From Allolobophora icterica (Eukaryota; Annelida; Clitellata; Crassiclitellata; Lumbricidae), in NCBI GenBank assembly GCA_963556255.1, contig OY744608.1, forward strand, positions 7,367,523-7,431,522: 64,000 bases of DNA, in the 5' to 3' direction. Of this stretch, positions 50,868 through 63,118 are shown piece by piece. The position numbers and the translations under genes are program-made. The stretch's first letter is position 1; each line of letters opens with the position of its first letter. A model generated the notes under the pieces. It saw nothing but the letters and a program-made list of their open reading frames with translations, did not search any database and was not told the DNA's origin.

Positions 50868-53750
50868 GGAGTCACTAGAATTACGAGTAGAAGATTCAGA
50901 TTATGGTCCAGAAATATAGCATGTAGATAAAAGCATGTAAATTATAAATATTGACATTAAATATTGAATGCACTAGTTGATTACATTATTTCCCATTTAG
51001 GGGCGTCTACACCATAGAAACCTTGGAGCAAATGCTCCATCCAAGAAATAAGGGGGGGAAGATCTGTCAGTGTGTGTGTCACCATTTTAGGGGGGAGAAG
51101 GGAGGGGGAAGAAGAGGGGGAAAAGGGACGTTGCTCCAATGACTTAGGGGGATAGACGCTCCTGTTCCCATGACCACTCCAATAGAAATGCTAGTTTTGT
51201 CTTGAACTGTATATTAAAGAATTGCTGTACATTTGTTCCAGTGGCTTCTGAACCACATATTCATGACACTGGACCTACTTTTATCACAGAACTTGGTTTT
51301 TCTTATGCTTCCATGTGAAGATGAAGTAGAAACATGCCTTCTTTACCAGTGCATATCAGCTGTGGTCCTATGTTTTAATGCGGTAGCCTTTTGCAATCCT
51401 TTTCCTCTGCTGGTACTGAACAAAGTTTAGCCAGCTAAGAGATTATCTATGGGGCTTTTTAAGTCATGGGGGATCATATGTACCATGAGAAAAATGTTAA
51501 ACTGTCACATTTAAATATTGCATCCTTTGATTGTTCCTTTTTCGGTCAAGTGCTCTGTTTCTGTTTTACTGTTTGTAAAGTGTGGGTGTGCATCTAGTGC
51601 TAATAAAGATTACTTGCATACTCAAGGATGAGGGCACATGTACTTATTTTTCTCTGGAAAAAGGGTGGGCATATTTACGCTGCTAGGGATATGCACGATA
51701 TCCAGTAAGTCCAGATATGGAACATGAATGAGAATGATGAAGCAACCACAAATGAAAATTGTGCTCACAGTTGTTGGCCAGAAGAAATAGATCACCCTGG
51801 AAAGACTGTGAGAAAGGAGAACAAAGCTTTGGATGCATTATAGAGTCACAGAGAAAGCACATTCTAGTCAATACCAAATATAGCATCAGCAGCAAGCTAA
51901 GTACTTCTTAGATGCTTTTCACTATCAACTGTTGATGCTAATGCTAAGAGTTACATAGTAAATGCAAATTTACCAGGTTTTTAAGTGAAGAATTTTGGCC
52001 ACCTGAATAGATGCAGAAAGGCACGCGAACCAGTGACCCTAAAGGCCCTATCAGCCATTTAGTCTTAGTTGCTGAAACGAATACATCACTTGCTTTCTGC
52101 CACAGATTCAGTTTTAATGACCTTGCATATGTATCAAGTGCAATAAATAAATAATTGAGTAAATAAATAAATAAAAGTGTCTATGACTGTGAGGAAAAGT
52201 TCAGAATCTACTTAAAGCAGTTGGAAGACCTTTGTGAGTGTGAAAGAACTTTCTGAAAGAAGCATGTACGAAGTTGCAAAAAGTACAACTCTTCAATTGA
52301 TGGTGGCTGTTGTAGCTAGAGCTTAGTTTTTGCTAATTGACAGTTTCGCTATGATTATGGTAAATGTAGTCTGCATTTTACTTCTGTGTTTCTTTACTGT
52401 GCTTTCTCATATCGGGACTGGAATTGGCCATATATATCCTGGAGAGGGTTTCTAAATAACACCTTGCAGTGTGTGCTGTACGTGAAAAGACTTGGTGATC
52501 ATTTTAGTTCTCAAGTTTTTGGATGATCTTTTAGTCTATCTGTTTTTTTCTGGACCTGTTTCTTCTGCTGTCCGGGCTTTAGTAACCATAAGAAAATTTG
52601 TGAGCTTTTCAGCTCCCAAGTTTTTAAATGACGTTTTCCTTTTACAGTTCTAAGTTGAGAACCTTATTTTCTTCACTGCCATGCCGTATGTCCCTATTCA
52701 AGTTTTGATGCATATTTACATTTTGAAGTATATATGTGTTTTAACGTGTATTCATGTTTGCATGAGGTTTAACATTTGTGTGCTCTTCTCACATGTGCCA
52801 GCTGCTAATGTTTGTGCAGTGTTTTTCCTTATAGAACAATAACAGTGTCACAGTGACTTGGACAGCTGGGTGATTTTAATAGTTGGGTTCTAAAAGAACA
52901 CAGTCCTGATGTCCTGCCCTTCCTACTGGAAAAGGATACAATCAAGTTGTCATATGAACAGTTGGGGCCATAAACTTTTGAAGTAAACCTGTCAACTTGA
53001 AGTAATTCAACGCAGCATATGCTGCAATAATTTTTATGTGCCATTGAATGTACTTACTTTTTTCAATTTCTGGTACCTAGGATTGAACCTAATTATTTGT
53101 TATTTGAACCCAATTACCTAATTATTTTTTCATTCAAAAGTAGTTATATCTCAATTAGATCTTATATTATTGTAACAATGTACAAGGCATAATCCAATGG
53201 ATCTTGACTGGTTCTGTTGAGCATATTGTGATTTCAGTTTCGCTTATAAACACCTGTTTGCAATGATTGATGGCTTGTGCAGATGTTTCCATATTGTACT
53301 ATATGATCTTTTCTCCTTGATACAAGGGTCAAAATCAGGTCTTGTTCTTTGGAAGAGTTTTATAGAAAAGCATGCACAGTGGGGAACATGATGAAATCGT
53401 CAGTAGAATCTACTGGGCCACACTTTCTTTTAAAAATTTCTGCTTTCCTTTGGTCACTGGTGACAAAAACAATTAAAACCCGCAGTGCATCCTAGTACAG
53501 TGCTTCATATGCTGCTGAATGGTAATTGTACCAGTCGGCCAGTCCTACCACAGACCGTTGCTTTTCAACATCAGCTTACATTAATTATTATTATTATTAA
53601 ATTACAGTAGTTTTATATAGCGCCCCTTCAAGATTGCCTACTCAGGAGCACTCCCAGCCCAACCACGGTTAAATAACGCAGTTTTGAGGACAGTAAGAAA
53701 CAGGGTGAAATGACCAGTCGGTCATTAAACTGACGTGCTAATTAAAATTT
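50868..53750 (-). repeat. Inverted copy of PKN intron 1 forming the palindrome spacer
   Basis: The reverse complement matches 35072-38114 from end to end with scattered substitutions and small indels. The left border is at GGAGTCACTAG. The right border is at AAAATTT|GCAACGG, where PKN sequence passes into arm B with a 2-bp overlap (TT). It holds no exon. Confidence 0.92.
50998..51164 (-). mobile_element. hAT-type MITE, family 1, copy in the spacer
   Basis: The inverted copy of the 37818-37984 MITE at the matching place, with the same flanks (TTCCCAT). It was carried by the duplication and is not a new insertion. Confidence 0.88.
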
Positions 53751-53756
53751 GCAACG

Positions 53757-54430
53757 GTTTACGTTGAATTGAGCGCGCACATTTCGCCGACCTTCATCTC
53801 AGCGACCTCAATTCGCCGCCGCGAAACACAGCGCCTACACAATTCGCCGCCATTCATTTCAGCGACTACACAATTCGCCGCCACTCATTTCAGCGCTGCT
53901 TGAAAAGGGCGTTGCTAAATACCGGGCGTTAACAACACGTGTTCTAGACTAGAAATTCATAGCCATTGCCTACTTAACATGTAACCAAGGCCTATTCAGG
54001 GGGGTGTTTTGGGTGTTTAAACACCCCCCGAAATTAAATAATGGTAAAATTAAATAATGCATTTACAAACTCCAAAGTTCCAAACCCTATAGTCAGTTGA
54101 CTCGGTGGCTTGTCGGCTTGCTCAAGGACAAGCAAACACCCCCCGAAACGAAATCCTGGCTACGGTCTTGCATGTAACTGATTAACTGAACAAACGATTT
54201 AAGCTTTAACTATTTGATAACAAATTTGAATTATTTCCCCTTAAATTTAAATTTAAACTGTTTGAAAGTTTCATCATTAAAAGAGTCGCTGAAATGAATG
54301 GCGGCGAATTATGTAGTCGCTGTGTTTGATGGCGGCGAATTGTGTAGGCGCTGTGTTTCGCGGCGGCGAATTGAGGTCGCTGAGATGAAGGTCGGCGAAA
54401 TGTGCGCGCTCAATTCAACGGTTACCCTTG
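53757..54430 (-). mobile_element. Foldback element, arm B copy
   Basis: Reverse complement of 50066-50738; the unique middle shows no difference I could see. The outer flank keeps CTTGCAAC, and the inner flank is cut to TTGCAAC, so the rearrangement breakpoint falls at the end of its target duplication. Confidence 0.8.
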
Positions 54431-54555
54431 CAACATGGCCTACGAAATCATTAGGCCTTAAGTGTTCAAACATGCAAAGCATGAACGCAGCTTGCAAAAC
54501 TAGGCACTTCGCGACACTTGGTTAAGCAATATATACAGAGAACGGAGGGGAACGT

Positions 54556-54743
54556 TTATTCCTTAATTCTTGGAATAAGTCTTATTTTGAAAGGCGATGG
54601 TGAAACGACAAGGCCTTGAACTTCTTTAGCACTGATAAAATCCTGGCCCTCTGGTGGCTGGATATCAAAATTCTGTACAAGGCTGGCGAGAATGAGGAAT
54701 ACCTCTTGGCGTGCTAGCAGCTCTCCAATGCAAGAACGCTTCC
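54556..54743 (-). CDS. P450 copy B exon 5 (haem loop, stop)
   Basis: Protein identical to copy A exon 5, including the stop codon embedded in AATAAA. Confidence 0.94.
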
Positions 54744-57700
54744 CTGCAAGCAAAATCACATTACATGTTGTTTAATCTGCGCTATATAGGTCCCATTTTT
54801 TAATGTAACTCGGGCTGCACGGTAACGAGGCATTCTCATTTTGACCCAAAAATCTCTTTACATTGTTTCCTACACAATCCTTTTAAAACAATACTCAGGT
54901 GCTTTACAAAGGCAATTATTCAGATCAACAACAATTACGTTTTATCACAGAATTAACGCATCGAATTTGAGATGTTCTTGGACCTGTAATTTACTGACGA
55001 TGAGCCCTGTTTGCGTAAAACACTAGAGACCTTGGTCTCATCATTGGAACCGGAAGCGCATTGGCTTGGAATAGTGATCACTGATCAACTGAGTCAAAAC
55101 CACAAATTGAGACAACTTGAAACCTCCTTAGATATTGAATCATGTAGAAGTTACGGGATACAAGTTGCAGCTGGTACGATTGTACCTCGGATGGAAAGCA
55201 GAGGCTCATGAATGGCAGCAGTGAACCTAAGGTTCGTATATCATCTCAGTAACCATTATCATCATTATCCTACTCCTCATCAACATCACCAGCAGCAGCA
55301 ACCGCGTCATCATCATCGTTGTCGTCATCATCAACAACATCATCAGCAGCGTGTGGCTGCCTGCAATCGGTGCGAAGTGCCCAAACATCGGAATCTTCTA
55401 CTTATGAACACATCTTACATATTACGGTACCTTATCTGACCTCTCTTGTTGGGCTGAGAACAGGATGTTCATAGTAGCCTAAATTAGGCGTTAGGGCTTT
55501 GCCAATAAATGGCGATTAAGTAGAGTCATGAGAATGCCATGTTCTTCGTACATCGGCAGCGCATGAATATGGAAGAGCATGAAACTGAAACCAGCTTCGA
55601 AGGTGATCGAAGCAAGGAGACTCCGGATGTTTGGGCACTTCGCTCAGTGCGATAGAAGGCATGACCATGATATTTTCCTTTGATTTCCGGTCCCCAATGA
55701 GCTGTATGAAGCCAATCAGACGAGCAATTAAAATTGAGTCACACACATAGACCCGGATTGTAGAGACTGCAGACCTTCACCAACTTAAGTTAAGTTAGGT
55801 AGTAGACATCGATAAGCAGAGACTAAACAGACAGAGGCAAGACTAGAATGCATATTTCGTATTAAGAACAAATGAAAATTACTCGCTCACAGTCACTCAG
55901 CCAATCAGATGAGGTTGTAAATCGTATCGTATCTTATCTAGTGCTTTATAAGGCACCTCTCGCAGTATAAACTATTCAGAGGCGCCCTCAGTGCAGGATT
56001 CCCGTGGAAACAAAAACATCTAGAGCGAGCGATTAGTTGCCGACTTACCGGGGAGATTTCCGTTATGAGTTTAGATCGTGGTGGAGGGGAAAGACCATTC
56101 CAGGCAGAGGGACCTGTCACAGCCAAAGCTCGACGTTGGGCCAGAGTGGTCCTAGTACCAGGTACAAATAAATCAAGACGGCATGAGGCTGCTTGCTAGA
56201 ATTTCCATGGGCATTAGATGGGACCCACATAGGCTCTAAACGGCTTCCATATGGAAATATTGGTCCCATATGAAATCCACGTGGTTATTCCGGCAGAGCT
56301 ATGATCAGATCGAACGTAAAGTAATTACATTACCAAGGTTGAAAGGGATGATGTCGTCTTTTCTAATCACGTTGTTATCATTATCCAAGAATCTCTCCGG
56401 TCTGAAGTTTTCAGGGTCTCCCCAAACCTTTGGGTCCATGTGAACGCTGTAGAGATTTGACATGGCCTAAAATCATGGAAAATTTTATTGTGCAATTCGG
56501 CGAAAAAGCAGTGCTGATAAATAGTATTCACACAGAAAATACTTAAAATTTAAAGTACTATTGATTTCACTTTTTGGACCACCCTACTATCCATGTTCTG
56601 GTAAAATGCAGATTAGCTCAATCTCACATACGGAATATACTCCTTTGCCCTCAGCTGTCTTAAATGGTCAGCGTCAGCTCTTGTGTTAGTGAACATCATA
56701 CACGTGAGCATATGAAGACTGCCTCTATACTGAAAAGATAAGGCATAATAATTAAACTAGTAAATGACGTCAAACACATGACTATATATATATATTGTCT
56801 CATTGAATATTAATTCTCTCGATGTAATTTCCTTGCACTTAGGCCTACTACATAACCTACAGATGTATGTATGTGCACATGTATATATTTCTGAAGAGGA
56901 CCTCCTATATGCCAGGCTTTAGATACATCATGTCGCACCTGTACATAAGATATTGGCTTAACAACTACGAAGATACGCATTGCTACAGTATAGAGAGTTT
57001 AGAAATCCGAATTTCCTAGAAATTAAGATTTGTAATACTGCAGTACGTGTTTATCATGTACATACCAAACATCCACGAGGTATGAAGTATCCACAGACCT
57101 CCGTGTCTTTCATCGTTAAACGCGGAATCAGGTTAAAGGTTATGGTATGATGTCGCATAACTTCACACATCACAGCCTCCGTATATGGCAAACGTGGTTT
57201 GTCATCAATTGAGGGAAGCCTGTTACCATCGCATACCTCGTCGATTTCTTTCTGAAGACGGAAACGAATCTTAGGATGATTCGCCAATTCCAACAGCGCC
57301 CACATTAAAACAGCCTCGACGGTGTGTGCACTACTCGCGCATAGATCTCGCAAGATGTACTTGAGGTCCTCGTGACTGTAGTTGGTTCCTTCGATCTCAA
57401 TAAATCGAGTCACAAAATTTCTTTCAGAAGGATTCCTCTGGTTCTTTTCTATTGCCATCTCAATTTGACCCATCAGGCGTTTGTGTGCATTGGTCAAATT
57501 TGCAATCTTCTTCCCGTAAATTGGTAGAAATCGAATGAAGGGAGCGTAGTCAATCATCGGGTCGATATTCATCATTAATTCATTTGCATCCTCAATTAAC
57601 TCACTACGATTAATGCCAGTCTGAGATTCACTGCCGAAAAGAATAGTCATAACCACATTTGAGGTGGCATACGAAAGGGCGAACTTCGGATCGAACGGGG

Positions 57701-60684
57701 AACTGTTTTGCTTCCGTATTTCGGTTATCAAGCTTTCTATTTCTTGCGAAATTCTAGCATCCATCTCTTGATTGATTCCAAATCCAAATTCCTTCAAGAT
57801 GGACAGCGTAAGCTTGCGGAAGTGTTTGGAAGTGTCGTTATAATGCGCGAGACCGATACCTGGATAAAGAATTTTACACAAAATGTCATCGAGGCTTCAC
57901 GTAGTCCTCCTTCACTTTTTCACTGACGCTCGGGATGAGTGTAATCGCATAATCTGCCTTTTATTCGGCAACTAGTGTTTTTCTTGTCCCTTTAGGCGCC
58001 CCACAAATCAGTTTCAGGTATTAGCTTCTCAATCTTTTACCACAGAACATCGGCAGAGGTATGAAGAGCTTCTTCACGCTGTCCAATTTTTACATAAAGA
58101 TTTCAAATTTGGTGTGCATAATCAATTCTGTTTGGAATGATGTTCCAAAAGATCTCGGCCAGTTTGCTCATTCTCCTATCTCGCCTGTTGATTTCACCTC
58201 TCCTCCGCTTGCATTCTCCTCCGCTGGTTTACACTGACAACTGAAAACCGAACTCTTCCTGATTCCAATTCTGCGCCACCACACAACCCCGGACTCTCAC
58301 CTGGCACCGGCACGAACAAGGCAGCCAGACTATTGCGGACTTGATTTGATACAGCGCCGGTGAATAAGCTGGTCTCCCTGACGTGGCTTCTGTGTGGCGC
58401 TGAGAAATTTCGTAGATTTACATTGACATTTACATTCCAAAAGGATATACGTGTGCGGCCGTAATCTTACTAACAAAATGAAGCGATATAACTTTTGCAA
58501 TAATTATTGTAATCGTAATCGAAGTTTTAAAACGCCACTCAACGATTTAGAGGCTCTCCTGACCAAGTCAGAGCTATCACTGACAAATAAAACGGATGCA
58601 TCTGAATGACGATTTGATGATTTGGGTTTGATGATGGAAATGCAGGTGGCAGGGTTGAGCAGAAAGACGAAGAGATTTGTCATAATCTTACACTGGGCCG
58701 GAACTCAGGGAACCTAAGATGTCACACTTATCTTGGCGGTAGTTCCGGGGAGACGAAATGTGGAGATACTATGGTAACAACTAACAAGGCGCGCAAAAAT
58801 TGAACGACTGTTGCCGGTAGAGGACCAAAACCTGTTCTCAGAAAAGGTCAACCTCAAGGACATTGCCACCCGGCGAACATGCAAGTGGCATAGTCGTACC
58901 CTAAGACAGACTTAGGCCGTTAGTATTGCCTGTCGTAAGGGAACCGGCAATCTTAAAACCTCCTTGACGGGAAGGGTCAACCTAGGCTGACATATAGTGT
59001 TGCTGAAGGTTTGATGCTGAAAGTAAAATGGGCAGTGATGTGGCCGTCTTCAATCGTGAAATTTTGTGGGATCAACTCCCGTTTCGCGAGATTATGTCCG
59101 GACCTCCATCGATATATAACAGAAATACTTCTGCTATCACGTCTGACACAAACTATCAGACTTTATTGTGTCTGTAGGAGTCTTTATTATCATTCTTTCG
59201 AATGTCTCGTTACAGATACAGTTTCACTAGCAGATCATAATTCAATTACACAAACGATGATATTGCGACAACCACCAATACTACTATTCTAACTCCTAAG
59301 AAGAATGACTACAGTGTCTGCTTATCACTAGTCATGTCAGCTAATACAGATTGCGCAGTCTAAGCTTCATTCTGCCTCGACCGACCGTTGACCGCTGACT
59401 CTTCTGGCCGACCTCCAGACTGACTCTTTCTGACTGCCCCTCTTGCTGACTGACTTACATATCTAAGTTATTCTGAGGTCCATGGTAAAGGTACATCTTG
59501 ATTGGTTCGTCCCCTGTAGGCCCGTACCTTAGATCCCTTAGATTGGCGTTATAAGTCTACCGGCAAGGTTGTCCTTAGTTAAATCTACATAATTATTCTT
59601 GGCCAATGGAAGACTCATCCTGCGTGGGTGGTTCATCTTCCCAGAAGCTTCCAGAGAATGTGCACATGTTGAATCATCTATCTTCTTGACTAGAAGTTGG
59701 ACTGGTGGATGCAGTTAATCTTAATCTAGAGATGTCATCACAACATGCTATTTCTATCCCTGTAGGAGCCTCGATGTCCAGACACTTATCCGTACTTGTC
59801 AGTGTTAACTACTAAAGAAGATTATTATTATAATTACTTTACATACGTAAATGTAACTCTGTTATAGATACAGTACGAATTTTGGCATTTAAACCGACCT
59901 CTCCTATCGGGATTGACAATGTTGACTTCAGTCCAGATGTCCGGTCTATCAGCGAAGGCGTCCGAATGTTTCAGCATTGCATTTTCAATGGCCTCCTTTC
60001 CATTGAGAGAAATAGCTAACCTTTACAACAAAATTAACGCTCCATTGTGTTATATAAACAATGTATGTTTAAGCATCAAACCTTGTTTTACACAGTTCAC
60101 AGTACCTACTCACCTAACCGAAGTTGCTATTGTAATGCTTCTATATCTCTTCTCCCTCAATGACTGATCGAATGATAAAGAAGGTTATCGAAGGCACAGT
60201 TCCAAATCACGAGCTCAAGGCAGGCAGAGAGCTGCCTCGATAGTCTCTAAATCAATCTACGACTTAATGTAATCAGTCCATGTCATTTAAGGTCTTCCTT
60301 GAGCTCATGATCTCGAACTGTGCTTTCGATGATCTCCTTCACCAGGCAATCTCCAATCTTCCGCAGCACATGCTACGAAAAACTGATTGTGATATGACTA
60401 TACTACACTACTTGAAGTGATGCAAAATTGCAGTAGGTTACAGGTCTATACCTTCCAGCCGCGTAGAAGCGAATAACGGGACCCAGTTCTTCTGCCTTGC
60501 GCATGAAAAAGATGTGCAACGCTTTCAAGCTCCCGGTGAAAAACGGGATCGATCCAAGCAGCGGTAAAGCTGGAATTGATGGTGGATATCGTTTTCCAGC
60601 GCCTTTATTACCATTTCTTCTCAAGAAGAGCATAAGTATGAAGATTACGAACACTGCCACAAGAACTGCACTGGAGACAAACAT
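54556..60684 (-). CDS. Cytochrome P450, CYP2 clan, copy B, 5 exons, 489 aa
   Basis: Same gene structure as copy A on the other strand: exons 60452-60684, 59899-60020, 57066-57859, 56334-56466 and 54556-54743, all in frame with GT/AG borders. All catalytic motifs are kept (EVMRH as ExxR, RPERF, FNLGKRSCIG), and so is the unusual SSAHTV I-helix. One extra residue in the anchor region. I count about 10 substitutions in exon 3 (for example TFR to IYG, CGC to CGY), two in exon 4 and none in exon 5, against more in exon 1 (RNRDKDSGK to RNGNKGAGK). It converges tail-to-tail with copy A, with 3' ends 4.6 kb apart. Both copies look intact, so both may be expressed. Confidence 0.91.
55935..56180 (-). 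mobile_element. LINE/SINE 3' end, arm B only
   Basis: The minus-strand frame reads AVTGPSAWNGLSPPPRSKLI, the recurrent 'GPSxWNGLP' block, then GGGCGCCTCTGAATAG and GAGGTGCCTTATAAAGC. It sits in P450 copy B intron 4 where arm A lacks it. Confidence 0.6.
56334..56466 (-). CDS. P450 copy B exon 4 (PERF region)
   Basis: DPKVWGDPENFRPERF replaces DPNVWGDPESFRPERF of copy A. 133 bp, same borders. Confidence 0.94.
57066..57859 (-). CDS. P450 copy B exon 3 (C- to K-helix)
   Basis: 794 bp, same borders as copy A. Carries the I-helix SSAHTV and K-helix CEVMRH. Confidence 0.94.
59115..59867. mobile_element. About 750-bp arm-B-only insertion with TATAACAGA ends
   Basis: The left end reads TATAACAGAAATACT and the right end is the reverse complement of TATAACAGAGTTACA. 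Arm A has an uninterrupted site (GTACTGTGTCGATGG). The superfamily is not clear and there is no coding frame of note. Confidence 0.6.
59899..60020 (-). CDS. P450 copy B exon 2
   Basis: Encodes LAISLNGKEAIENAMLKHSD then FADRPDIW; one substitution (Ala to Ser) against copy A. Same length, 122 bp. Confidence 0.87.
60452..60684 (-). CDS. P450 copy B exon 1 (membrane anchor)
   Basis: MFVSSAVLVAVFVIFILMLF then a basic stretch and PPSIPALPLLGS. Three bases longer than copy A. Donor GGAAG|GTATAG conserved. A TTTTGCAG-like acceptor is altered here to ATCTTGCAG before the ATG. Confidence 0.87.
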
Positions 60685-61308
60685 CTGCAAGATATTAAGA
60701 CATATTTGAAAACTCGGAAACATATTTCGTTTTGTAGACCCTAGTAGTCACAATACGATATCTCTAATATAGTTTCCCAAATCTGCGTGTCCTACGATAA
60801 ACGCTGTGGAATGTATGGAATGTGCCTCATGGCCTGTCCTCCCTCCATACAACCCTCCCTCCCTTCCTCTCTCATTATTGCACACGATCTGACGGGAGGT
60901 TGAGGGGGAAGAGGAACAAATACTGATCTCCTTCACTCCTTCAAAGTCAAAATTAACTCTTAGCAACAAATTATTCTCTGTTAACGATTGTACTGTGTGT
61001 CACCTGGTTTTTTCACTACAACGAAAGGAAATAAACTGACGTTAACATGCGTTTGCACCACTATCATCATTCAATGCACCACGAGAAATTAATGCATACC
61101 TTTTTTCTTATTCTTACGCGTAGTAGTTGAAGTTCGAGCAAAGTTGTTTACTGCAATCTCAGACAAAAACTTAACTCATTGAAATGGATGGCTAGGCCCT
61201 ACAGTTTAAACATTTGTACAGGCCTATTCCTTAAACCTGCAACGGTGCCCGTATTCACTTTCAAATCAGGCAAATATTTAGGCTACTACACGTGGATGTC
61301 GGGCGGGT

Positions 61309-61545
<237 letters not shown>

Positions 61546-61934
61546 TGGTAAACATTTGACAGACGCTCATTTAACCTATTTCGCCGTGACTCGTGCGAAG
61601 TCGTTGTGATAAATTGGGCCCTCGATCCTTTGATCTCATGTGGACCAAGAGAACAGGTCAAAGCTTGTTGTCACCTAAGGAGAAACAGAAATGGGGCCAG
61701 TGCCCATAAACATTTTGACTTTCTTGACTTGCACTTGAAGTTCCAAGCCCTCCATCGTCGTGGTAGAGAGAGTTAAATGACTGTTTTGTGTCCGAGTGAA
61801 TTAGCCTACAATACGAAATGTACCAAAATATTTTCTATCGACGGCGGCGACCTTTTGTGCTGTAACATGTTGTTAAACTGTCGCGGCATCACAGGTCGTT
61901 GACGTCGATAGGAAAATATGTTGTTAAAGATGTA

Positions 61935-61980
61935 GTTGTAGATTGTAGTTGTATGTTGTTAAAGATGTAGTTGTAGATTG
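61935..61980. repeat. Short direct duplication
   Basis: TTGTTAAAGATGTAGTTGTA with GATTG follows itself about 36 bp later. Confidence 0.7.
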
Positions 61981-62033
61981 GACTAAATTACTGTAGCCTA
62001 TGTTATTTCGTCAAACTGAAACCCATGTACATT

Positions 62034-62640
62034 GTACAGTTGTGGGCAAAAGTTTGCAATCATTTGCTGATTTTTGCATTTCTTTGATTGATTGTTCTGT
62101 ATTATGGTAAATAGTGTACCAGTAGACCTAAATAAATGCACGTAAAATAGGGGCCTAGGTGTTTTATTATTGTTTGGTTACCATTCTGTAACATTGTTTC
62201 TTTGAATTAACATGACAACAATTTTACCACGTTGTGGATATTTCGATATGAAAAAAGTCAAAAGCAGGCATGTCACCGTCGCTCACCGCACCGTTCTTCT
62301 TCTGTGTAGGCTATAGCATAGCCTATAGTAGGCCCTATGCATATGCATGCAATGTGTTGACATCTAATAGCGAACTTGTGTGCCCTACTGTACGATCGTA
62401 AGCCTCCTCTATCATGTAGTGGCCTTTTAAAAGACCGATTTCATGTGTAATGATGGATCAGTATTTTATGGGCCAGTCATTGCTTCTCACCACTTATCTC
62501 CAATGCCGACACGGCATTGAGTGGACCAGCCTGACGAGGAGGTTGTGGGTGACGACACAGTTCCAGGCGGCGATGAGTGACTCGATCAGCTCGTGCTTGG
62601 TGGTTGGATGTCTCTAACGTATCTCCAAGGCTGCGTTATG
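62034..62640 (+). mobile_element. Possible Tc1/mariner-like fragment
   Basis: TACAGTTGTGGGCAAAAGTT resembles Tc1-like terminal repeats and follows a TA-like site. I did not find the opposite end or a transposase frame. Confidence 0.3.
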
Positions 62641-62769
62641 CCGGAGATTTTCAATCGGATTCTGATTTAGTTTCAGATGTTCATCCATGTTATGATATTA
62701 AAATGAAAGACTCTTAAGTCTGCTTGCACTTAGCGACTATTACTATCCTTTTACAGTCTCCTTAAGACA

Positions 62770-63118
<349 letters not shown>

